Positions 23,901 to 37,582 of a stretch of 64,000 nucleotides of DNA are shown here, piece after piece. The DNA is from Crotophaga sulcirostris (Eukaryota; Chordata; Aves; Cuculiformes; Crotophagidae). Under the pieces are notes generated by a model, which saw only the letters and a program-made list of their open reading frames with translations, was not told the origin of the DNA and did not search any database. The stretch lies in NCBI GenBank assembly GCA_013397455.1, contig VYZB01000327.1, forward strand, positions 507,752 through 571,751, read 5' to 3'. Each line of letters opens with the position of its first letter. Position 1 is the stretch's first letter. Made by a program: the position numbers and the translations under genes.

Positions 23901-26879
23901 GAACAAATCCCATAGTACTTACTGAACTTTGTGTTTGTTTGTTGAAACTAGAGAAGAGAAAGGTAAGGGCTTTCTAGTTGCTGTCTTTAGCTACCCAATT
24001 TGAGATTTTACAGACAACAGAGTCAAAGTTTTCTTGGAGGAGGACAGCAAAAACAGGGTAGAGGTTGTTCTTTTTTTTTTCATTCCTGAACATTTAAAAT
24101 GAAAAAATGGGTAATTTTCAGCAGAATGTTCAGTTTAAATGTAGATGTACCTAAAATAAGAAGACAATAGGAGGCACTAAGGCTGTGTTGAACAAGAGAG
24201 ACAAAAACACAGCTCTTCGAAATCTTTTTGACACTAAGACCAAACTGTCTAACTGTCTTTCTGGATTTTTTTTTTTCTGTGTGGTGGTTTTTGGTTATTT
24301 TTTTTTTCCACTATTACAGCCCAACTGCTGACAGTCTTGGCCGTTTTACCTTTTGGAGGCAGTCCTGAGAGTGAAAAATCCTCATAACTGTTCCTACACT
24401 CCATCATTAACGAATCTAGATGGGTTTGTCCAAAACAAAGGGAAAGAACATGATAATACCTAAGTAGCAGTAATATGATGGTCAACTTTAGTTCCTTGTT
24501 CTGTTTTCAATGTTGGTATAGATGTACCATGAATCTTCTGATTTACAGTTTGCTGGGATTTCCAGACGCTGAGTGAAATCAAAACCAAGACATTGGTATT
24601 TGAGTTATTGGAAAATTAGAAATAATTTTGATAGCATTTTGTGTTCGTGTTCTTTTAATACTCAAACATGATTAGTTGGGCAAGAAAAGGGAGTTTTATT
24701 TGTACAGCAATAGTGAATCATCTATTTAGCTATTTGTGGATGATTATTTTCACAGGAAGCCTTTTCTTTGCCACACACTTCAGTGGCATTTAATTATCAG
24801 TGAAGAATATCAATGATAATCAAAGCCAATGTTCAGATTATTTATTCATCACTGAATGCGATGTTTTACTGAAAGTTTCTTCCTCCATCTTGGAGTTAAC
24901 AAAAAAAGAAGATTACTATATTTTTTAGACAGTGAGATATAGTATACTAAGCGTCTGCATCAAATTAAAAAGTATAGAATTCCTTTTGCGGTTGAATATA
25001 ATGGAATGTGCATGGAGATGGATAGAAGAAACAGATAATAAATTTCAAACACCAGAGGTCATTGATATTTTTTAAAACTCTCCAGAGTGTAATGAAAATT
25101 GATAGGGATGAAAGAATTCTTGTTAAAATGTGTCTGCACAACAATTATACGTGAAATTTATATGATGATTGCAAATAAAAAACTGTTAGTAAAATATTCA
25201 GAAGAGTGAGATGTTAAAAGGCAGCTTACCCTTGAGATGGAGACTTAGAAAGAAAAAATAATAATACATGATTAAAAACATACATAAAAGAATATTCTAA
25301 TTTTTCAAAAGTGTGCCTTTATATATTACTCACATTTGCATATACAAAAAAAATCAAAAGAGTACATCTTTGATGATATATGAATACACCTCAGTAACTT
25401 TCATAAGTGTCAGTGCGTGGGGATGTGGGTGTATTTGTGTACTTGTGGAGGTTTGCAATTTAGCATATGTAGTGTTCAGAATTTGTCCTGGAATCAACTC
25501 TTATCCAGAATGATATTACCATTTAATGCTATCTTTGTCCTATTTATTTCCCATATTTAATAGAACCCTCTGGAAACAAAGAGTGAAAAATTATTTCTTT
25601 TTGTACATTACTTGGCACTTCTACCACCTGCTGCGATTGCCATCTCCTATATGTCAGAATGTTCCACAAACTACAACTGCTCTTTCTGGAAGCGGATGGC
25701 ATGAGAATGTTCTTAGATGATATTAGTGAGAGGAGAAGATGAGGCATAGATGAGGGCTATGGATACTCAAGGATGACTAACTGTATTCTCAGAATTAATT
25801 TCCTTAATTATTTTGATACATTGGTGAGTAATTTCAGATCATAAAAATCTAAGGATTGAGTTGTGAATAAAAGAGAAATTCGTGGGGAGGGAAGAGGTCC
25901 AAGAAGAAAATAGTTGAAAATTGACAGTACATAGTATGAATAACTTGGAAAGGTTGTGTTTGCAGAATTTCTTCCTGTCACAGGTTGTGGATTTTGTGGA
26001 ATGGGATTTTTTTCACATTTTATTTGCAGAATCCATAGAATATGGTACTATATGTATCATGTCTATGTTCCTGTATAAGATCAGTGACTACGTATTTCAG
26101 TTCTCTTAATTCACCTGTATAATACAGGATATGACAACCCAGGTAGGTATAACCTGTCCCAGACCATGTAATAGTTGCTACATTAAAATTTCAAATGTCC
26201 CAAAACGAAACAAAAATACAAGTCAACTGTTTACAAGTGCTGAAAATCATATCAGTCAAATCAAAGAATTATTGTTAATTGCGATATAGTTATTACAGAT
26301 GATTTCCTCTTCCTCACTGTAAGGTTCAGTCAGGGATTTTTTAATGTTTTCTAACATGCTTTTACGCCATCACTTTTTTTTCACTGATCTGCAATTCCAC
26401 AATAGATCCAAATTTACCCTGTAGAACAAAGGCAGAGATAACAAGGGTTTCAGATGCAATAGAGCTGTTTTTTTTCACAGTAGTTTGTATGGTGCTGTGG
26501 TATTGCTATGTATTCTGTGCATCTTTTGAGAGTACGCTGGGGGTGTGCATTAGGAAAGGACATAGTTGGGACAGGTGACCCCTGCTGACTTGTTAGTGTT
26601 ATGCTGCCTTCTGTCTTTTCATACTGATAAAGAGAAAAATGAGGTCTATGCTGGTTTTTGTAAGGTCTCAAGTGCATGGCAACGTTGACTATACCAGAAA
26701 ATTTTATGCTCATCTTCAGCTGCAGCAGCCTTATGTGAGAGAGCATCTGGCATCTTCATGGTTTTGAATAAAGCTAGCATAACAGAATTACATTGTTATA
26801 GCCTAGTCATACAGCTGTTCAGACAAATTTTACCATGTCATCATCTTCTGTTCCATCCAGTGTCAAAGACAATTCTTTA
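20976..26879. other. Unique AT-rich DNA
   Basis: No gene or transposon recognised. Contains pure T runs (for example about 23480-23494 and 24300-24308) and several overlapping frames under 110 codons with no domain signal. Confidence 0.65.
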
Positions 26880-27050
26880 CCTGAGGCAACTGAAAATGTA
26901 TCAGGTTGAAGTGGCTGAATTCACTTGGTCTGTTCAGCCTGGAGGAGACTGAGAGGGGATCTCATAACTGCTTACTGTCTTCTCATAAGGGAGGGAGAAG
27001 AAACAGGCGTTGATTTCTTCTCTCTCATGATCTATGATAGGACTGTCTGT
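26880..27050 (+). mobile_element. CR1 fragment
   Basis: Matches a CR1 ORF2 section: 'ggctgaattcacttggtctg' then 'ttcagcctggaggagactga' and 'ggggatctcataactgctta', followed by the 'gttgatttcttctctc' and 'gataggactg' positions of CR1. Homology becomes unclear beyond about 27050 although diluted similarity may continue. The 3' end is not recognisable. Confidence 0.8.
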
Positions 27051-30000
27051 CAATCACCTTAAGACTTTTTTTTCTCACATCTGAGACATAGAACAAAATC
27101 ATTTTTCACTTGAATAATATCTAGTAGTGCAGTTTTGAGATGGACTAACACCAGTGAGGATCCCCTCTATTCTTTCAATTAAAAGAAAAAGGAAGAAAAA
27201 TAGCCATACCCTGGATGTAAAGATTATATAAACTGCATCTGACATACAAGACCTACCAAAAACGTTTACAAAGTAATATTGTATTTCATGATGTGATTGT
27301 ATGCTTCTGCAGCAAGAATGAAATCAAACCTGTGTATTGCCAATGAAATTCAGAAATTTTATATCTGGATTACTTTCTTACCTAAAAAGTTTTATTTCGA
27401 CTAATACTTTGTGATACGTTAAAAAAGCTGCGCATTTTGACTCTGTATTATTATTGTGTTTGTTTAGTGATCTTTCATTTCGGTTTTGATAATGTGACGT
27501 AGAGTATGAACTTCTTTTATCCCACTGTAATGTTTCAGCACACACACAAAAAATTACACTTTTAAACGAGACAGCAGCTACACTTCAAATCTGCATGAGG
27601 CTCAAACATTAAATGTCAACTTGATTAGTTATGAAAGTAGGAATGAGTGTATAGATTTAACAGCAATGAACACTTAGAGTTTAAAATGACTCAGTCACAC
27701 ATCTGTACTGTCAAGATAGTTATCCTAAACTTAGATCTCTAATTAGAATATTTATACATTCTGTTGCTTTCAGTTGCAAAATGATTCCTTCTGGTATAAG
27801 CCTAATATAGAAGTATCATATAGATTCCCTGATTTCCCACATAGAAATTCAGAACAGGTACTTTCTTAGCTTATGAATCTACATGCACTATAAAACTAGG
27901 TAGATAAACTGCTAACAGATATTGGAATACACATTAGTTTCTGATTCTATTTCCAGGAAACATCTCCCTGAGATGTTTATTAATATGAAATACAGTTAGA
28001 GTTTTGTCTGTCAGCATCTGCACTAAACATTCAGAAGTACTCTACTAAAGTATTTATAGGGCTTGTGGATCAGCTGGGACCCAGTATATTAAGACATGCA
28101 TATTTTAAAACATATTTCTCTGTTGAGTAACAAGTTGTCTGTTAATAGTTGCCTCCTACCCAGCACAAACATCAATATGGACACATTGGCATGGATGAGG
28201 TCAGAGTACTACAAACCAGGATCATGTGTTGGAAACCAAGAAGGTAAAAGGGATAATCCCAGGACTGTACCTGTGAATGCTTGCAGTCCCACATATCCAC
28301 TGAGAGGATCAATGACAGAGGCAACTTACAGCTGGAGCAGGGTTGATGTCTTCAGCGTCAAAACAAAAGGGTCAGAGATTGAGGTCTCTAGTGCTAGAAA
28401 TGAGATGAAGATATGCAGCAACAGTGAATAACTCCTGAAATATGTATAGCCCTAATGGGATTATCTGCAGGAGCTGTGATTTTGAATTGTGATTGTAGCT
28501 AACATTTCTAATAGATCTACACTTGAGAGCTAATTATTTTTGTTGAGTTGTTTCCCCTTTTTTTTTTCCCATTTTACTCTACAGCCGCATCTAAAATGGT
28601 GAAGTAAATGCTAAGTATCATAATGCTACAGGAGGAACTAGCAAGAAAGGATGCTGTTTGGTCATCAGGGCAGTAATTTTTTTAAAAAATGAAAAAAAAA
28701 GATGTTCAGGAGGAAAGAGATAAACTCTGAAATGAGATGGAATCATTTGAAACCCTATATATTAATTAAGCTTCTTTTTGAGAATCCCTCCTTATAGCCC
28801 TGCAAGGCTTATTTCAAATATAGTGCAAACAAGAAGGTTTGCAGAGACACCTAGATTCAATTCCATCAGGAATCTGAGAGAGCACCTGAAATGCCAGGCA
28901 GTAAAGCTGCAAGGCTTCAATTCATCTTACTTTCTGTCTATCTCTCCACACTACTCAACTCTTCTTCTCTAATGTTCCTACCCAGTGAGTTAATTCAATG
29001 AGAGAACTCTGTAGGTTCAGCATTGAACCTTAACAATAGAAAGACTAGCAATAATAACTTCATGCAGCCAATTTTCTTGAAATAAAATTTGAAACATAAG
29101 CAAAAAACTCCCCATTCATGTCAATATTCTTAACAACACAAAAATAAATATAGGAAAAAAATCTATTAAAATGCAGTGGAATCAAAATTGTCTAAATAAT
29201 TGCTTTTCTAAAGTGATCTAGCATGAAGTTACACCCATTATTGAAAAACATTATCCTTGAGTTATTTTTTTTTTATTTCACATCTGAAAGAAAACCATCA
29301 AAATAAAAAGAACTAAACATAAGCAAATAAAAACAAAATCAAATCAAAGCAAAACCAAATGCCAGCAACAACCACTGAAGTCAACAGAATACTAAGGAAA
29401 CTATCAGCTTTTAGAGGAATGTTTAAATGGAATAGATAACCTTGATCTGGAATACAGTGAATACCAATAAGGTTAAAAACTGTGAGCATCATTTGGACAA
29501 TATTTTCAAACAAACGCTTTGAAATCAAAGACATTATACTTAGTTGATTGTTTTGCTTATTTTAGTGTTAAGCACTGATTCATAAATGTGTAAAGAATAT
29601 TACAAAGAAACTGCCAGTATTTCCATAAGCAGAATGAAACACAGTGCACAAAAATTGGCCCACTACAAATTTTCTTTCCTAATTTTCTTATTAATTCTAC
29701 TTAGTGCACAATTACAGAGAGGTAAAGGCTGGGAGACAAAGATGGAGGATACATAGCTATCATGATTTCCAAAGCTAGGTATCAAACAAGCAACACAGAG
29801 TTTGCAGATTATTAAAGTAACTTAAACAAATTAAGAAAACACCTCATCAAGGCTATTCTGCTCATACACCCAAAGTGGTCATTCTGGTATCTGAAAAACA
29901 TGAATTTTCCAAAGGAGATTACTTTATTTCATTTCGTTCTCTCTGAGGTTTAGGAATATGTGAAGAGAAATAAAAGAATTATGGTGTCTTATGCCAATTT

Positions 30001-33000
30001 AGGATTTTGGTCAGAGAATAGACTCTACAGGCAATTTACAGTGCTATTCTGTACAAAGTATGCAAAGTAGAACTAAAGACCAAGTCTTTTTATGCAAACA
30101 CAACTATTTCCTCCACTGGCTATTGAACTGTACAGCACCAAGTACCGTTGCAAATCAAGATATATATATGAAAGTATGTCTTTGTGTGAAATCTATAAAA
30201 ACCTACTTGCCCAAAAAAAGATTTCAAATTTATTTTTAACTCAGTAAGAGAATTAGATGATGTTCTGTAAATTATGAGTAGACAATAAGCAGGTAAAAAA
30301 CATCCTTAGGTAAATATCAACATATTCCAGATATTATATAAAGAAAAGCAATTTACTTGTCAACTGCTTGATTTAAGATTACTTTTATTTTTCATGTTTT
30401 AAGAACCTAAACTTCACATATGCTGTCAATCCAAAGACATGATTAATTAATCTGATTACAGATTTCTTATGGTTAGATACCTGAAGTCCTAAACCCAAGT
30501 TATTAATTCATGAATTAAATTATGGGCACTGGAAATACCTTTAAGAGTGAGTCATCTGATCAAATTTACAGATCAGTTTTAGGATGATGTGATTGCTTCC
30601 TGAAGGTGTCTATCTAGCTTTCTCAAATACAGTCCAAATTCTCTGAAAACAAACAGTTATAGGACAGGACCTAAAAAAAAATTTCTGTCATATTTCTGAA
30701 GTTCATATAGGCTGTATTTTTCCAGCAATTACCAGACTGATTTTTTTTCCCATAAATTAGTAAAGACTGTATTTTTCAGCAAACTTATTTTCTTCCTTCT
30801 CGAAATCTTTTAAAAACTTTCAAATGAGGAAAATATTCACAGATTTTTTCTTCTCCAGATAAATAAAAATTGTGCTTTTAAAAAGAACATTAATCTTCTA
30901 AAATTATAAAATCTCTTGAGTTTTATAGCTTTCACCAGTTTTCACTGCACTAATGTGACAAAGGACATCAGAAAAAACTTATTCTAATACACTAGTGTCA
31001 AAACTAACATTTGCTCAAGGAATATTTGCTAAAGAAAAAAAGTCAATTATGGATGAAATGAGACTGGAAAAGGAAGCCATGGTGTAACAGTGAATTTTTT
31101 TATATATTAAAGAGCTGTGGTTCACAATTTTAGCATGTCCTTGTGAGTGTGGGAACCCCAAGTCCTAGGACCTGACAGCAACCAGGTTGCTTATAGCTAT
31201 ACTTCAGTCATACATGGTTCCAGTTGTAGTCCAGTAGGTCTATCTGAGCTATCATGAACACATACACAATTTATCAACAGCAGCCAGAATTTTAGTGCAG
31301 GATAGTTTATTCCTCTGTGAGCCTGACAGATTCATTCTTGAGATAAAATTCACACAATTTGAGATGTCTTAAGGGAGAATTTAAGTCTGAGCCACTTGTC
31401 CTGGACTCCACTGTCAAAAGAAAGAAACAGTGATTTGTGTCATTTAACTTAGATGCCTCTGTTTGTATATGATGAATCATTATTTGGAGACAAATAGCTT
31501 AACATTTTGAAGTCATCAGCCTCCATACTTTAGAATCAAACAAAATAATTGGATTTATATGGGTCTTTGTTAGATATGGCCAAAATGTAAAAGTAGCCAG
31601 TTCACAAAAGCTAGTGCAGTAGTCTTAAGATTAGTGGGAATGGTAATGTTCTGATCAGGTAAGAAGTACAGAAGAGCTACAAACCATCTGTAGTATGGCA
31701 TAGGGCTGTTTTAAATGTACTTGTGTAAAGTAACATTTTAAAATGAGTTTAATGATCATATTTAAACCATTTAATTATTGAAACTGGGAAAAGAAACTTC
31801 CATCTAAATCTGCAAGAAAAAGGCTTTGTTACCGTGTGACACCATGTATTCCTCTATCTAGCAGTATTTTTCGATCTATCTTAGCTATATTAATTACATT
31901 TCTTTCAGCCAAAATATCCAGGCATTGGGGTATTTTTCTAAGAAACAGTTTGGACAGCCAGACTAACTTTGAGTAATTTAGAGAAGGTTTATCATTTAAA
32001 AACAAAAAAAACCAACCAATTGACTAAAAAATTACAGGTAAGTATGTATTTTAAAAGATTCTATCTTAAATGGCATTACAGTGTACTGTCCGAAAAAGGC
32101 TCAGATATGAGGGCTTGTAGGCTGGAAACAGAGTTATAAAAGAAAATACTTTTAAAGAGATTATGGAGGAAAGTTCTGATTTACTGAGTTCCTTAGTTAG
32201 TGAAAAGCAAACTTTGATTCCTATATTTTATTGTTCTACATTTTAGTTTCAAACTATTATATGAAATAGCATCCCAAAGTGCAATGGAAATTCCACCTAC
32301 ATACATGCAAAAAAAAAAAAAAATTCTTTTGTTATACTGTTTCTTTTTCACTGTGACTACAGAAATCACACCCACATACCTGGCCAAAATGAAAAACAAC
32401 ACAAAAGAAAACAGAACAGTGATACAAGAAAATAAGGAGTTTAAATTCTTTGCAATTCATTCTCACCCTAAGGAAAATGCACTTTTGCCACTGGAATCTT
32501 TTGCTTCTGAGAAAGTGCAGTATTTGACGTGGTTGTACCAACTATAGCATAGATCTACTCCACACATAAGGAATGTAAGGAATAGATTTTAGATTAGAAT
32601 TCTGTATCCTAAAGCACATAGCTGTGTAGTTTAGAGAGAAATCATAACTGATATTCTGCTTTTGTCAGCAAAGATGTCCTATGTTCCACCTGACAGGCAG
32701 TAAAATTCATTCTCCAATGAAGATGATTCATAAAGTGAACCAAAAAAACACTTCCCTCCACTCACAAAAGTTAAGCAACCAACAGACTGAATAAACAGAA
32801 AAGTCGTTCATGAAGGAAAGTAGTGCCTGCTGAGTTTTTTGCATTTCCATCCTCATTAATTGGTAGATTCTAGCCATCCATCAGATTCTGAATTTGCACT
32901 AAATAACACCCTACCACTAAAATGAAATTGTTCTTATACAAATTCAAAGTATAGACAGCAAGGTTTGGAACAGCAGGACCTCCTTAAAATAATTCATGGC

Positions 33001-34760
33001 AAAATAACAATTGATCTTGCTTTTTACATTCCATGATTTCACCTTACAAAAGAAGACTTATCTGTGAAGGTGGGTAGGTGTCCATAAATGTAACTTTTCT
33101 ACATTAAGGTTGAGAAACTTTTAATTACTATTAAGAGTATGTGAAAGGTTGCTCCTAGGGACATTTCGAATATCAAGGGCCTATAGTGCCTGTTATTGTA
33201 CTGTATACAGAACAAAACACAATGCAGAAGCTGGACACAGCAAATTCTGCAAGAGATACTTCAAATTCCCTATAAGAAATCTGTTTTTTTAACAACAGGG
33301 TTTGGATTGTAGGTGATAGCATAAAGATGGTTTTGCTGTTTTCTCCTAGGAGAAGAATGTTTTTGCCACCTCTTAGTTACAGCAAAAATATTTGCCTGTT
33401 TAACTTTTAAATACAATGCCTTGGCTAATTTTTATAAATGGCTTTTGGATATGTCCAATATTAAAATTGTAATGAATTCTACATATACTTATTTTATGTA
33501 GTATTATGATGTAGGAAAAATTAATTATTGAAGTAAAATACACTGTAAGAAAGCAATATATTATGCAAAAGGAATAAATTTTGATTGAGTTGCCAGATAT
33601 TTAACAAAAATATTGTTTTAAGGTTGCCTCTGAATCATTTTCAGCAACAATAAGAGCTTAGCAACAAGACGCATTTTAGTACTTTGGTTATTTTTATGCT
33701 TAAGTTAAAAGAACACTAACTTAAGGCATAGCATGATGTACAGACTTCCAAAATAAAGAAAGGGTCGTGAAGATATAACTTACTAAGTATGCTCTGTTTA
33801 AGGACAACAACAAAAAAAGAGAGGAGTAAGGAAAAAAGAACAAAGTAATAAAAGGAATCAACTCAAGAACTTGAATTTTTAGCTTTTTTTCTCTTATTAG
33901 ACTGTACCATATACATGTAACACTGGGGTAATTTCTGTGTTTGGGTCTTTGCTTCACTAATGAATTAATGCATAACACTTATAATTGTATAAGGCTTATT
34001 TCTGGAGTTGGTTAAAAGACAGTAATAAAGGTCTATAAAAATTGTTTAAACTAAGATAACCTTTATCTGAAACTAAAGGATTAAATTGTAAGATACTGTA
34101 CCTACACTGTACTACACAATCTATATTTTTACCTATAGTCAATGTTTATCCATTGAGACAACTATCCATGACAGTTTTATTTTGTTGCTGATTTTTATAA
34201 CTCAATGGAAGGACAAATTATATTTCCAATGATAAGTGGTAAAGAGAGAGCAACATTCTGGAACTTCTAGGCGTGCAAATACATCAGAATAAGTACTGTA
34301 TGATGTACTATTAGCTAAGCATGTATGCAAAAATATCCTCATTCAGATTTGTCAAATATTTGTCTCTTATTCCCTTTGAAAAGTAACTTTTCAGTGAAAG
34401 TTATTTATTCTTGTGAAATTTTAGACTTTGTTGCCTCTTCTAGATTTATATAACCCACCTACCTGTTTCCATGACCATCATTACCTTTGCCTTAATCAAA
34501 ATACCTTATTTTCAAATGCATAAAACATGCGAATTTCTGGTGCAGCCTGTGTCTACAGTACCTATTATTTGATTTTGTTCTAGCAATGAGGTTCTGTTTA
34601 CATTCAAATAATTGTATCTCTATGCCTAAAACATTGCACATGGCTTCTCCTCTTATTGGAAAGTTTTTTAAAGATTAATGGTTATAATTTATTTCAGTAT
34701 ATTTTACATACATTTTGTGTTTTTCATTGGGAAAGTTAACATTCAGACGTGTCAAAAGTT
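27051..34760. other. Unique AT-rich DNA
   Basis: No gene, RNA gene or transposon recognised over nearly 8 kb. A/T homopolymers are frequent (A run at 32310-32323). Open frames of up to about 111 codons show no domain, signal peptide or credible splice context. Confidence 0.65.
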
Positions 34761-34870
34761 AAAGGATAAGGAGAGGAAAGGGAAGGGGGAGAGGGTCAGG
34801 GAAGGAGAAGGGGAAGAGAAGGGAAGGAACACGAAAGAAAAAAGTGAAAAAGAGATAAAGGCCAAGAAAT
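34761..34870. repeat. Purine-rich (GA) tract with G-quadruplex motif
   Basis: About 110 bases of nearly pure A and G on the plus strand. Within it, 34780-34801 has four runs of at least three Gs separated by loops of 2, 3 and 3 bases, which satisfies the canonical G-quadruplex pattern. Further GGGG and GGG runs follow at 34810 and 34821. The matching frames of 68 and 85 codons on the two strands are low-complexity by-products. Confidence 0.85.
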
Positions 34871-37338
34871 TTGAGCTTGGATGATGGATAAATTGAGTAG
34901 GAAGCTGTGAGATAATTTTCCAGGAAAGCAAGATGCTCTGCAGTAAGTGGAGTTCTTCAATCAGTAACAATGCCAGCTGCACTACTAAATATTCACTTAG
35001 AACAGACATTCAGAAGTGGGTAAGTCAGCTTGGAATGCTAAACAATCCTACAGCTGCTTTCTGCCTTTCTTTTGCATTAAATCATGCTTTTTGGGGGGGG
35101 AGAAAACTCATATTGCATATGCCAGTGTTTTTTTATCATGAAAGAAGGCGTTTTTATTTTATGTGGTCAACTGAAGTTTTAAAAGTCTTTATGTATGTTC
35201 CACTTTTCCACTAACAGAATAATTTTTGATTGGGAAATGTTCTACTGCAGGAATATTTTATCAGATGCTGAGAGTTTAATTTTTATTTAAGTATTTAGCT
35301 ATACTTTTCTCTCACTTCAAATGTTACATCTGACTTCTAACAGTATCTCCAAAAAGAGATTTGTAAATTTGGCAGCGGTAGAAAGAAGAGACTGATCTTT
35401 GTTAATGCTTGTCTTCTCTCTTGCTCAGACCTCCCATAAGGCCCACGCTGTATCTTCCCACCTTGTGAAGATCTTCAGATGCTTGAATACTACCTGGTGC
35501 TTGGATACGTTTTTATCATGTTCAAATGGTTAATGACTTACTGGCATTTAGCAAATTAACTGTGTTGTGGAAATCAAAATGATATGATCAGTGATTTCTA
35601 GAAAACAATGTTACTTACCAACCACCTAGGGATCCGATTCAGTCACCTAAACAATTTTATGAACCTTCTGAGATGCCCTAAAAGTCATTCTCCAGAAGGT
35701 TACAGGTCTTGGTCTAACAGGAATAATTACAAAAAGACACTTCATGTATTTCAACGGATCCTCTTTTGTTGTGTAAAATCGGCATTCTTCTTCCAATAAA
35801 TTATCTTCATGAAAAAAAAAGGAACATGTCCTAATGGTGTACCTACATACAGAGGTATATGAATACAGGACTAACAGAGCTTGTAGAAGAGATTATCTCA
35901 TCTGTGTAATACTGCAAAAATAAAGACTTTGTGTGCTGATATGGAAAATAAAGCACTAGGACAGCAAGACCCAGAAGTCTGACTATACCAGCATTACCAG
36001 AAATACAAGCAGAACTCATCGCAATCTAGAAATGTGGGATGTACTTCAGTAAAACAAAGAGATTAATGAAAATGAAATCTAGACCTAATTTTACATTTTA
36101 AGAAGGAGCAATCTCAAAGATATATAATAATATATTGGAACTGAAATCTATCAGTGCTGTTTCTGATTTTTTCTGTAACATTTATTAAACAGAAAATATC
36201 GATATTACTATTAATTTATTTTAAAATGCTTGGCTTTTTAAGTATCTTGAGTATGCAGGAAGCTTCCTAGGGGCACTTCATTCGAACAGTGCCATCTAGG
36301 GTCAGGGATCTGTCAACGCTATGCCTAATCAGATGCATACATTGAAGCATGTTACATATCACAATAGTACTTCTGCTTGTAGTCAGAGTTTTATGGATTT
36401 CATAAATACTTTTATTTTTAGGAGAACTTTTTATCTACCACATTATCACTGCTGGTGACAATGCTGGTGTTCCTCTTTTATAAGATATATAACATATAAA
36501 ATTGGACATGCTTATAAATCTCTATTTCTGGAATACAGTTTCATTGTTCAAAACCACTAAATATTCCCCTTTGAAGCGTACAGCAATTTTAATACAGTTT
36601 TAATGCTCAGAATTCCTCTGGGGCAAGTTTTGGAGGTAAGGGAAATCTTACTTTCACAGCTGGTAGAATTTATTTTCCTTTTGTTTTGATTGTTGCTCAA
36701 TAAAAAAAATAATAATAATCCTGCCTTTTTGACTGAAATATCCGAGAAAAGATGCCTTCAGTGATGTACCTTCAGCACTGAGGTACTGAAAAGGTGACAG
36801 AAGAAAACAATGACTGCCACAGGCTCTTCTGTACCTGTTTTTTTAGCTGAGCAGAAAACTACAGCATAGTGCAATGTGCCCGACTCAGTTACCTTTGAGT
36901 GGGCTTAAAACAATTACAATAAATAATCATACAAATAGGTATTTAGCTAGTTATAGACATATACATTGCCAGAATTTACGTATTGTTTTAGGCCTGTTGC
37001 ATTGCTTCTGTGAACATGGATGCTGGAAAAGCAATATGTTAAGAGATGATCACATTATTGCCTTTGCACAGAAGGTAACTACTATGTAAACAGCGTGCAT
37101 GTAGCCTTAGTCGTGTCTTTTTTAGAGACTAGCTGGAGAAATTTATTTTCATTTTCTTCTCCTATGACCTTCGAGCCAAACCTATCAAAACAATTACATT
37201 TTATTAATTTTGGGAGACTGCTGCACTTCAGCTGTTGCTGCCTGACAAAGGCTATCTATCTTTGCAGGAGCAGGTTATGCAAACCAATAGAAGTTATTTT
37301 GTTAAACAAGCAGGTGAAATTGAGGACCAACCATTCCC
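34871..37338. other. Unique DNA
   Basis: No gene or transposon recognised. A run of eight Gs lies at 35093-35100. Confidence 0.6.
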
Positions 37339-37582
37339 ACCACAGGTATTCCAGCATTTTATTTCTTTGGGCCAGCTGTAGGCTGGTTCTAGGCAGTGCA
37401 GCATTCAATGCACTCCCAAAAGGCAGCCATGGTGCCTCAAATCTCATTCTGTGTCCAAGAAACACTCCATATCTATGGAACTATGAATTTACTGTTAGTC
37501 TAGTTAATGTTTTAGCAGCCTAAGAGCCTGATTTATCCAATTGATACAGAAAATCCTCATTAATGGCAGAATTTAAAGGGCT
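37339..37582 (+). repeat. Left arm of a ~245-bp inverted repeat
   Basis: The reverse complement of this segment recurs at 41099-41343. Bases 37471-37582 match the right arm at all 112 positions. The remainder (37339-37470) has roughly sixteen differences including one single-base indel, about 88% identity by hand count. Similarity stops at both ends: left of 37339 and right of 37582 the two loci have nothing in common. The segment overlaps a 142-codon frame (37095-37523) that has no recognisable domain. It may be an unrecognised repeat family or a local inverted duplication. Confidence 0.93.

Noticed and set aside
28096..28431. 111-codon frame starting with ATG
   Set aside because: No domain, signal peptide, conserved motif or supporting context.
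32284..32547. Overlapping frames on both strands around a poly(A) run
   Set aside because: Low-complexity composition and mutual antisense overlap; no sign of a processed pseudogene body.
37095..37523. 142-codon open frame
   Set aside because: It runs from unique DNA into the inverted-repeat arm, has no domain or codon signature, and is overlapped by an antisense frame.
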